NCBI GenBank assembly: GCA_025449795.1
Contig: JANWIQ010000070.1
Span: 1 to 5,618 of the forward strand
Direction of reading: 5' to 3'
Length of the DNA: 5,618 nucleotides
Source: Minisyncoccota bacterium
Lineage (GTDB): Bacteria; Patescibacteriota; Microgenomatia; Levybacterales; UBA12049
Shown here: piece after piece, positions 1 through 5,618 of the stretch
Layout of the letters: each line of letters starts with the position of its first letter
How positions within the stretch are numbered: position 1 is the stretch's first letter
Program-made: the position numbers and the translations under genes
The notes under the pieces: generated by a model
The model's input: only the letters and a program-made list of their open reading frames with translations
What the model was told of the DNA's origin: nothing
Database searches by the model: none

Positions 1-1
1 T

Positions 2-1000
<999 letters not shown>

Positions 1001-1003
1001 TTA

Positions 1004-1033
1004 TTGTGTATTTCTCCATGAATACCGTATAAT
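1004..1033 (+). promoter_or_regulatory. Predicted guaA promoter giving a leaderless mRNA
   Basis: A perfect TATAAT (1028-1033) lies in the tgt-guaA gap, with a weak -35 candidate TTGTGT (1004-1009) and an 18-bp spacer. The -10 box occupies -12 to -7 relative to the guaA ATG at 1040, so transcription starting about 7 nt downstream would begin on the A of ATG. No purine-rich Shine-Dalgarno site precedes the ATG, which fits leaderless translation. guaA could also receive read-through from tgt. Confidence 0.6.
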
Positions 1034-1039
1034 CGGGCT

Positions 1040-2614
1040 ATGCTTCTCGTCGTTGACTTCGGCTCCCAGACCGCACATCTTATTGCCCGCCGCCTCAAGT
1101 CCCTTGGCGCTCCTGCTAAGATTATTACACCCGAACAGGTATTAGCAGAAATACAAAAGGAAAAACCCCAAGGTATTGTACTTTCCGGTGGCCCATCTTC
1201 AGTCTACGAAAAAGGAGCTCCAACCATTGATAAAAAGATCTTTTCTCTGGGAATTCCAATATTGGGTATTTGCTATGGATTTCAACTTGCTGCCCATCTG
1301 CTTGGGGGAAAAGTTATTGCAGGAAGAAAAGAATATGGACCGGCCAAATTCAGAATCAAGAATCAAGAATCAAGAATTATGAAAGGGGTAAAAAAAGAAT
1401 CTACTGTCTGGATGAGCCATGGGGATGAGATTATTGCCATTCCAAAATCATTTACTCTTATTGGTTCTACTCCTCATGTCCCCAATACTGCAGCAGAGGA
1501 TGCAAAAAAACATATCTATATGCTGCAATTTCATCCTGAGGTGGACCATACAGAGCAGGGGACAAAAATACTGAAAAATTTTATTGCTATTAGCGGAGTG
1601 AAATTGCAACGCCATACGCTTGACCCAAAAGCAATGATTGAAAAAATTAAAAATATTGTGGGGAATGAGCATGTCATTGCTGCAGTTTCTGGAGGGGTTG
1701 ACAGTACGGTTGCTGGCGTATTGGTAGCAAAGGCAATAGGGAAGAAATTTATTCCCATTTTTGTGGACAATGGCCTTATGCGGGAGGGTGCAGAACAGAT
1801 TTTATCTGAGGTTTTTACTCCCTATGGAGTAATGCCACGCATTATCCATGTAGAAAAGGAAATGCTCAAAAAGTTACAGGGAATTACCGATAGTGAAGAA
1901 AAGCGAAAAATTATTGGGAAAATGTATATTGATGTCTTTGAAAAGGAAATGCATAAATTAATGAAAAAGCCTTCGACAAGCTCAGGCAGTAATTTTTCCT
2001 TGAGTAAACGAAGTGCATCGGAGGGTTCTGTCTTTCTGATGCAAGGGACTATTTTTTCTGATGTTATCGAAAGCAAAGGAAGTAAGCACGCGGACAAAAT
2101 TAAATCCCATCATAACGTCGGAGGATTGCCGAAGGAAATGAAATTAACGCTTCTTGAGCCTTTGCGGGAGCTGTACAAAGACGAAGTAAGACAGTTGGGA
2201 AAATTACTAGGCTTGTCCAAAGAAGTGGTTTGGAAACAGGTTTTCCCCGGGCCAGGCTATGCAGTACGTATTCGGGGCGAAGTAACCGAAGAAAGGTTGG
2301 CTCAGGAAAAACAGGCAGATATGATTGTGCTAGAGGAATTAAAAAAAGCAAAAGTGCTGGACAATGTGTATATGTCTTTTCCTATTATGACTGGGGCAAC
2401 ATCAACCGCAGTAAAAGGGGATGGACGATTTATGGGAGAAGTGGTTGCGCTGCGAGTTATCGAATCAAAAAATGTCATGACGACCACGTGGTCTAGATTA
2501 TCGTATGACCTGCTACAGAAAATTTCATCCAGAATAGTCAATGAAGTCCCGAAGATTTCCCGTGTTGTCTACGATATTACCACCAAGCCCCCCGCAACTA
2601 TGGAATGGGAATAA
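1040..2614 (+). CDS. guaA: GMP synthase (glutamine-hydrolysing), with an in-frame repeat insertion
   Basis: Converts XMP to GMP using ATP and glutamine, the last step of de novo GMP synthesis; cytosolic and usually a dimer. Residues 1-185 form the class I glutamine amidotransferase: DFGSQ 6-10, SGGPSSV 49-55, nucleophile Cys78 in GICYGFQ, and the His165/Glu167 pair in FHPEV. Residues 195-390 form the ATP pyrophosphatase: PP-loop SGGVDSTV 217-224, QGTIFSDVIES 335-345, SHHNVGGLPKEMK 356-368. The C-terminal dimerisation domain ends in the canonical KPPATMEWE. Every catalytic motif is present, so the enzyme should be active. Length is 524 residues against 525 in E. coli, but this includes about 20 extra residues (311-330) encoded by a palindromic repeat between a helix and the QGT strand. 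A 7-bp tandem repeat encodes residues 105-113. The ATG at 1040 starts directly at the family's first beta strand and lies 7 nt after a TATAAT box, with no Shine-Dalgarno site. Confidence 0.98.
   Translation: MLLVVDFGSQTAHLIARRLKSLGAPAKIITPEQVLAEIQKEKPQGIVLSGGPSSVYEKGAPTIDKKIFSLGIPILGICYGFQLAAHLLGGKVIAGRKEYGPAKFRIKNQESRIMKGVKKESTVWMSHGDEIIAIPKSFTLIGSTPHVPNTAAEDAKKHIYMLQFHPEVDHTEQGTKILKNFIAISGVKLQRHTLDPKAMIEKIKNIVGNEHVIAAVSGGVDSTVAGVLVAKAIGKKFIPIFVDNGLMREGAEQILSEVFTPYGVMPRIIHVEKEMLKKLQGITDSEEKRKIIGKMYIDVFEKEMHKLMKKPSTSSGSNFSLSKRSASEGSVFLMQGTIFSDVIESKGSKHADKIKSHHNVGGLPKEMKLTLLEPLRELYKDEVRQLGKLLGLSKEVVWKQVFPGPGYAVRIRGEVTEERLAQEKQADMIVLEELKKAKVLDNVYMSFPIMTGATSTAVKGDGRFMGEVVALRVIESKNVMTTTWSRLSYDLLQKISSRIVNEVPKISRVVYDITTKPPATMEWE
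1352..1379 (+). repeat. 7-bp tandem repeat (AGAATCA)x3 plus a degenerate fourth copy, inside guaA
   Basis: Units at 1352-1358, 1359-1365 and 1366-1372 are identical AGAATCA; 1373-1379 is AGAATTA. The tract encodes R-I-K-N-Q-E-S-R-I (residues 105-113) in the amidotransferase domain, between KEYG and VWMSHGD. By eye against typical GuaA this segment is only about one residue longer, so the repeat has largely replaced native sequence rather than lengthened it. Three units make 21 bp, which keeps the frame. Loss or gain of one unit would frameshift guaA. Confidence 0.8.
1970..2029 (+). repeat. 60-bp palindromic repeat element inserted in frame in guaA
   Basis: Left arm CCTTCGACAAGCTCAGG (1970-1986) faces a diverged inverted arm at 1998-2025 that starts CCTTGAG and ends TCGGAGGG. 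In RNA, CCUUCGA (1970-1976) pairs fully with UCGGAGG (2018-2024), with one G-U pair, and CUCAGG (1981-1986) pairs with CCUUGAG (1998-2004) if one base is bulged and one G-U pair is allowed. It encodes P-S-T-S-S-G-S-N-F through E-G-S (residues 311-330). Compared with E. coli GuaA the segment between VFDEE and QGT is 20 residues longer, exactly 60 bp, so the repeat accounts for the whole extra length. It lies in a helix-to-strand connection where a loop can be accommodated. Confidence 0.85.
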
Positions 2615-2653
2615 CCGCTAAAGCGGAATAATCCAATAAACAAATAATCCAAT
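2615..2653. repeat. Convergent intergenic gap: small hairpin and a direct repeat
   Basis: The 62-bp gap between the converging guaA and kinase genes begins with CCGCTAAAGCGG (2615-2626), a 4-5 bp hairpin directly after the guaA stop. There is no U-run after it on either strand, so a terminator role is weak. It is followed by AATAATCCAAT twice (2627-2637 and 2643-2653), 16 bp apart. On the minus strand, a T-rich stretch (2663-2672) follows the kinase stop without a clear stem. No gene is seen here. Confidence 0.55.
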
Positions 2654-2676
2654 TTCAGATAACAAAAAAGAAGTGG

Positions 2677-3363
2677 CTAAGAGGTCAATAGTGGGTTTTG
2701 TTCTTCCATCCCAGATGCGGTATAGGAAAATTTCTTTTGTACTAATTCCATAAATTCTTTTTGTGGCTGAGGTTCGGTGAGTCTGCCAATTTCTGTATAG
2801 TCTATTGTAACCGTATTGTCAAAAACCCCGCCAAAATTTGCAATCAGGTCTTTTAATCCCATTTCTAATTGCTCGAGGTATTCTTTTTTGTACATTTCCA
2901 GTTCGTAATCGCGTCCCCGTGTCTGAATGCGTTTGAGAAGCACATCCACTGGTGCAGTCAGGTAAAGTAGGGTAGTCTTGAGGGACAATTTACTCCATTG
3001 AGTAAATAGCTCATTAAAAAATGCCCATTCATCTTTGTCCATTTTGCCGCTTAAAAAATGACTTTTGGTATAGACCCAACTCATAATCAAGCCGGAATCA
3101 ATCACAATATTTTCCTTGGTGCTTTGTTCTACAGCGCTTTTGATAAGTCCCACTCTTTTGTGTGCCATCCACAACTCATTGGTAAATCCCCATCTTTTGA
3201 TATCTGCAAGATATCTGTCCCTGAATGGATTGAGTGTCTGGAAAAGATCATCTGCCTCTACGACATCTGCATCCAGCGCCTTGGCCACGAAGGGGAGGGT
3301 GGTGGTTTTCCCCGCACCAATATTGCCAATAATGGTAATAATATGTTTGGGAGTGGTTGTCAT
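2677..3363 (-). CDS. Deoxynucleoside kinase-like protein (dNK/dGK/dCK family)
   Basis: The 228-residue protein has the architecture of the deoxynucleoside kinases, which phosphorylate salvaged deoxynucleosides to monophosphates in the cytosol. The P-loop GNIGAGKT is at 13-20. Glu37 in VVEADD sits where the substrate-binding Glu is expected. NPFRDRYLADIKRWGFTNELWMAHKR (45-70) matches the NPY..D...W.F..Q..... region. LLYLTAPVDVLLKRIQTRGRDYE (132-154) matches the family's beta strand plus LID segment (RGR-E). The expected (D/E)R(S/T) motif, whose Arg lies at the active site, reads D89-S-G instead, so substrate preference cannot be called. The ATG at 3363 fits the family N-terminus. It has no Shine-Dalgarno site but has a promoter-like sequence at leaderless spacing. 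It is the last gene of the minus-strand operon, 18 nt after the methyltransferase-like gene. Confidence 0.82.
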   Translation of the reverse strand: MTTTPKHIITIIGNIGAGKTTTLPFVAKALDADVVEADDLFQTLNPFRDRYLADIKRWGFTNELWMAHKRVGLIKSAVEQSTKENIVIDSGLIMSWVYTKSHFLSGKMDKDEWAFFNELFTQWSKLSLKTTLLYLTAPVDVLLKRIQTRGRDYELEMYKKEYLEQLEMGLKDLIANFGGVFDNTVTIDYTEIGRLTEPQPQKEFMELVQKKFSYTASGMEEQNPLLTS

Positions 3364-3369
3364 AGGGTA

Positions 3370-3398
3370 ATAATAATGGAATTAAGGGAAATGGGCAA
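3370..3398 (-). promoter_or_regulatory. Predicted internal promoter for the kinase gene, leaderless geometry
   Basis: On the minus strand, TTGCCC (3398-3393; 4 of 6 to TTGACA), a 17-bp spacer and TATTAT (3375-3370; 5 of 6 to TATAAT) precede the kinase ATG. The -10 box occupies -12 to -7 from the ATG at 3363, so a start about 7 nt downstream falls on the ATG. The -35 element overlaps the last codons of the upstream methyltransferase-like gene. It would let the kinase be transcribed separately from the operon. Confidence 0.5.
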
Positions 3399-3957
3399 CA
3401 TATCCTATCTCCTGAATTAATCGACTCTCATTTAATGATACAACAGTAACATTTGGATTTCTTGCCAATTGTTGCATTGCATAATATTCTTCGCCTGACT
3501 CTAAGGCAATAATACTTCCAATAAATACTCCTCGAAAGCCTAATTGGGAAAGTAGGTTCACTAGGTATACAATTGTTGTTCCTGGTAAACGCATGCCAAC
3601 AATTGTATTAATCCCTTGTGACTGTCTATTAGATATAAATGAACTATCTATATCCTCAGCTTTCATGGGTTGAAAACTTACTCCATTAGTTTCCATACGT
3701 GTTGGTATAAGTGGATTACTGTCACAGTCAATTGCTTGAATTTTCCTGTTAGGATAAAGTGTTGAAATTGCTAGAGTAACACCTCCTACGCCAGGTCCAA
3801 TTTCCAAAAATCCGGTAGGAGTATGATTATATCCTGAAAGTAGTTGCGGGATGTGCTTGCTTGCTTCTTTTGCTCGTGACAAAGCCCAAGAGGTAGCACC
3901 TTCAAGAGAAGTTATACCAGGGGCATCTGCGTAGCGTTGCAAATCTATTTCTGCCAT
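3382..3957 (-). CDS. Class I SAM-dependent methyltransferase-like protein
   Basis: The 191-residue protein shows a Rossmann-type methyltransferase core: motif I LEIGPGVGGV (51-60), a beta2 acidic end in IQAIDCDSN (73-81, likely contacting the SAM ribose), and MKAEDID (98-104), which resembles the adenine-contacting motif III region. A helix (about 20-40) precedes motif I. No recognisable motif IV such as NPPY or DPP is seen; INTIVGMRLPG (116-126) occupies that place, so the substrate is unknown and a non-catalytic SAM-binding role is possible. No signal peptide or membrane segment is evident. The ATG is 3 nt after the stop of the HD-like gene and has no Shine-Dalgarno site, which suggests translational coupling. 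I do not recognise a specific family. Confidence 0.7.
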   Translation of the reverse strand: MAEIDLQRYADAPGITSLEGATSWALSRAKEASKHIPQLLSGYNHTPTGFLEIGPGVGGVTLAISTLYPNRKIQAIDCDSNPLIPTRMETNGVSFQPMKAEDIDSSFISNRQSQGINTIVGMRLPGTTIVYLVNLLSQLGFRGVFIGSIIALESGEEYYAMQQLARNPNVTVVSLNESRLIQEIGYVAHFP

Positions 3958-3960
3958 AAA

Positions 3961-5472
3961 TTATGCTGCAAATGGACTTTCAAGTAATTGCATATTTCCT
4001 TCTCGAAGTTCTGCTAAATATGCCTCAACTTCTCCTCGTTTAATAGTAAGTCTTCTATGAGAAAGTTCTTCCCATTGTCCAGGAGTATACTGGGCATATT
4101 CAGGCTTATGTTGTAATGATTCTCTTAAGGAAGGGTCGTAATAATCCACAACAAATTGATTAACTTGATGATGCATAGCAAATGCGCTTATGGCTGCTAG
4201 TGCAAACTGCACGCCGTAAATATTCATTACTTTATTAGAATGTGTAATAAAGTAGGGAGTTCCATTTTGCTGATATATTTCTTCTACTTCATGATGGGGA
4301 ATTAATCTTCTCTCTCCATGAGTTGATGGTCTTTGTACGTCTTTGAAAATATCCACTTCGTCATTGGTAACAAAAGGATCGTACGAAAGTTGAAGGTTAA
4401 AAGTGGAATTGTCTTCGGGATCAAGTCCAACAAAACTAGTATGCCAATAAGCTTGTGTTTCAGTATGTGGATCCTCAAAAAGAACATCGTTTCTACTACC
4501 ATTTAGATTGACCCTCGGCCTTCCAATATCAGCAGTATCTCCAATTACATGCGCATTTGCTGCAGGCCCAAGCTTTTCAAGAAAAGGAACAGCGTCATCC
4601 ATAGAAAGCCCTCGCTTTTCGAGTAATGTTGTTATCTGTTGGCTATGATGTATAAGAATACCAACTGCAATTGCATAAAAAAGTGATGGATTATCGGTAA
4701 ATAATTGTGGCATTGATCGATAAGCTGCAAATAGGACAACAAGTGGATGTTCATCTCTTGCAAACATATTTGCTCCATCGTGGAGTACTGAAATTGCATG
4801 TCCTAGGCGAAGGTCATAATCGGTAATTCCTTCTACCTCTTTTAAAATTCTCTGAGTAAGCGCTCTATTTCTAGTAAGATGGGTACGATCATGCATATTG
4901 AATTGTGGTCGAGCAACTTCAAGAGAAGGAGTTGTGGCCTCATACATAACACCAAAAATTTCTTCTAACTTATCCCCAGCTTCTTCTGGTGAGAGATCGT
5001 AGATATGTAGATCCTCGGGGGCACGTAGTTTCCATCGCCCATCTACGTCAAAAAGAGTTACAAAAGTTTTCCAAGAAATTCTTCCGTCAACGGCAAGTTG
5101 TCGGAAAAAGTTGCCAGCGGGAGTAAAAATTTCAGATTTACGCGAATGATTAACGGTAACAATATCATCTTCAGGAAAAAATTGCTGCATCCTATTTCTA
5201 ACCTCAGGAGTTAAAAGAGTATCAATAATTGAAAGATTTAATGTATCTAAAGAAGGTTCACGCTCTAAAGATGTACGAGAATCTTGTAATGCAGAATCAA
5301 GTAATTGCAATAGAGTGGGGGAAGTCGTTGCTTCATTTTCTGTAACTAGTCCAGATATGTCCATTGGGGGAATTGCTCGCGTGTTACTAAAAGGATGTCG
5401 GATTTGCCAGCTAACTCTTTCCAATACAGTTGTTGGCCACGTAGGTGATTGTCCACGGCTTTCAGTTGGCAT
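3961..5472 (-). CDS. Uncharacterised 503-residue protein with an HD-phosphohydrolase-like core
   Basis: I do not recognise a named family. Using the start at 5472, the middle carries the residue order of an HD metal-dependent phosphohydrolase: His194/His198 in MHDRTH, His231-Asp232 in SVLHDGAN, His242 in DEHP, His275-His276 in LIHHSQ, and Asp312/Asp315 in IGDTADIGRPR. Spacings of about 37, 44 and 36-39 residues fit an HD helical bundle. If active it would hydrolyse a phosphate ester, possibly a nucleotide; the substrate is unknown. The N-terminal ~190 residues and C-terminal ~180 residues show no motif I can name; the C-terminal part is rich in His and aromatic residues. No signal peptide or membrane segment is seen from this start. 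The start is fixed by AAAGGAGG 8 nt upstream; an in-frame GTG at 5574 would add 34 residues that span the leader and the ribosome binding site, and is rejected. It is the first gene of the operon and probably coupled to the methyltransferase-like gene. Confidence 0.8.
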   Translation of the reverse strand: MPTESRGQSPTWPTTVLERVSWQIRHPFSNTRAIPPMDISGLVTENEATTSPTLLQLLDSALQDSRTSLEREPSLDTLNLSIIDTLLTPEVRNRMQQFFPEDDIVTVNHSRKSEIFTPAGNFFRQLAVDGRISWKTFVTLFDVDGRWKLRAPEDLHIYDLSPEEAGDKLEEIFGVMYEATTPSLEVARPQFNMHDRTHLTRNRALTQRILKEVEGITDYDLRLGHAISVLHDGANMFARDEHPLVVLFAAYRSMPQLFTDNPSLFYAIAVGILIHHSQQITTLLEKRGLSMDDAVPFLEKLGPAANAHVIGDTADIGRPRVNLNGSRNDVLFEDPHTETQAYWHTSFVGLDPEDNSTFNLQLSYDPFVTNDEVDIFKDVQRPSTHGERRLIPHHEVEEIYQQNGTPYFITHSNKVMNIYGVQFALAAISAFAMHHQVNQFVVDYYDPSLRESLQHKPEYAQYTPGQWEELSHRRLTIKRGEVEAYLAELREGNMQLLESPFAA

Positions 5473-5587
5473 AAAAATTGCCTCCTTTGTAAGAGTTTTG
5501 GATTTTTGGGCCGCAAGAAGGAATAGGAGAGTGGGTTTTAAACAAAAATAGATCGCTTGGGAGCCTTCGCTCACTTGGGATCTTCAT
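5462..5587 (-). CDS. Possible leaderless upstream ORF (41 codons) overlapping the HD-gene start
   Basis: An ATG at 5587 lies exactly 7 nt downstream of a TATAAT box (-12 to -7), the same geometry as guaA and the kinase gene. The frame runs 41 codons (starting MKIPSERRLPSDLFLFK) to a TGA at 5464-5462, overlapping the HD-protein ATG by 11 nt in another frame. The peptide has no recognisable domain and no run of a regulatory amino acid. If translated, it could couple or attenuate expression of the operon. The ORF could equally be chance, since the hairpin and Shine-Dalgarno site fall within it. Confidence 0.35.
   Translation of the reverse strand: MKIPSERRLPSDLFLFKTHSPIPSCGPKIQNSYKGGNFYAN
5481..5488 (-). 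promoter_or_regulatory. Strong Shine-Dalgarno site deciding the HD-protein start
   Basis: AAAGGAGG on the minus strand ends 8 nt before the ATG at 5472, near-ideal spacing. It is the only clear Shine-Dalgarno sequence found ahead of a gene in the window. It selects the 503-residue product over the upstream GTG version, and it lies inside the possible upstream ORF. Confidence 0.88.
5541..5583 (-). terminator. Leader hairpin with U-rich tail; possible attenuator
   Basis: In the operon leader, AGAUC (5583-5579) pairs with GAUCU (5554-5550), and GAGC (5572-5569) with GCUC (5564-5561) around a GAAG loop. Between the stems is a symmetric 6x6 internal loop with CCAAG on both sides. UAUUUUUGUU (5550-5541) follows at once. 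This resembles a weak intrinsic terminator or attenuator 70 nt before the HD gene start. The stem is short and interrupted, so efficiency is doubtful. Confidence 0.35.
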
Positions 5588-5593
5588 AAGTGT

Positions 5594-5599
5594 ATTATA
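5594..5599 (-). promoter_or_regulatory. -10 box of the minus-strand operon promoter
   Basis: Perfect TATAAT on the minus strand (5599-5594), giving a predicted start near 5587. A -35 element at 17-bp spacing would fall at 5617-5622, mostly outside the window, so it cannot be judged. The inferred leader to the HD-protein ATG is about 115 nt and holds the hairpin, the possible upstream ORF and the Shine-Dalgarno site. Confidence 0.55.
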
Positions 5600-5618
5600 C
5601 AACGAGGCTAATGTAAGA

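Noticed and set aside
1531..2351. Several overlapping minus-strand frames of 66-91 codons inside guaA
   Set aside because: All are antisense to strongly conserved guaA motifs and mutually overlapping; shadows of guaA.
2615..2626. CCGCTAAAGCGG as the intrinsic terminator of guaA
   Set aside because: The stem is only 4-5 bp and no U-run follows on either strand; kept only as a minor hairpin.
3279..3293. CCTTGGCCACGAAGG in the kinase gene as another copy of the palindromic repeat
   Set aside because: It encodes the normal helix after the P-loop (LPFVAKAL) with no extra length, and shares only the outer bases with the repeat.
5315..5551. 78-codon + strand open frame over the start of the HD-like gene
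   Set aside because: Antisense to the HD gene start and leader, with no domain or initiation signals.
5473..5574. GTG-initiated 34-residue N-terminal extension of the HD-like protein
   Set aside because: The extension would be translated through the leader hairpin and the AAAGGAGG site, and the GTG has no ribosome binding site; the ATG at 5472 has near-ideal Shine-Dalgarno spacing.

Overview
The window reads as a compact piece of a bacterial chromosome, probably from a Patescibacteria/CPR (Parcubacteria-like) genome. That lineage call is an inference. It rests on the tRNA-guanine transglycosylase having a long insert after its DSGG motif, on short repeats of the CCTTCGACAAGCTCAGG type inside housekeeping genes, on the very short intergenic spaces, and on the lack of Shine-Dalgarno sites at several genes. 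No rRNA, tRNA, CRISPR array, transposase or phage gene was seen.

Layout: (1) the 3' part of tgt on the + strand, cut by the window edge; (2) a complete guaA (GMP synthase) on the + strand after a 39-bp gap that holds its likely promoter; (3) a 62-bp convergent gap with short repeats; (4) a three-gene minus-strand operon, read from the right edge leftwards. The operon encodes a 503-residue protein with an HD-phosphohydrolase-like core, a small class I SAM-methyltransferase-like protein 3 nt downstream, and a deoxynucleoside kinase-like protein 18 nt further on. The operon starts with a TATAAT box, a possible 41-codon upstream ORF, a hairpin with a U-rich tail, and a strong AAAGGAGG ribosome binding site that fixes the start of the HD protein.

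Three patterns stand out. First, three separate ATG codons (guaA, the kinase and the upstream ORF) each have a TATAAT/TATTAT hexamer at exactly -12 to -7. This geometry places the transcription start on the ATG itself, giving leaderless mRNAs. Second, mobile-looking palindromic repeat DNA sits in frame inside coding genes: a 60-bp insertion in guaA, a half-element in tgt sharing 15 of 17 bases but read in another frame, and a 7-bp tandem repeat in the glutaminase domain of guaA. This resembles the in-frame palindromic elements known from Rickettsia. Third, two enzymes have altered substrate-pocket motifs (TGT Gln to His and Cys to His; kinase DRS-type motif replaced by DSG).

Functionally, guaA and the kinase belong to purine and deoxynucleotide supply. 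An HD protein in the same operon as a nucleoside kinase could also act on nucleotides, but nothing in the sequence proves it.
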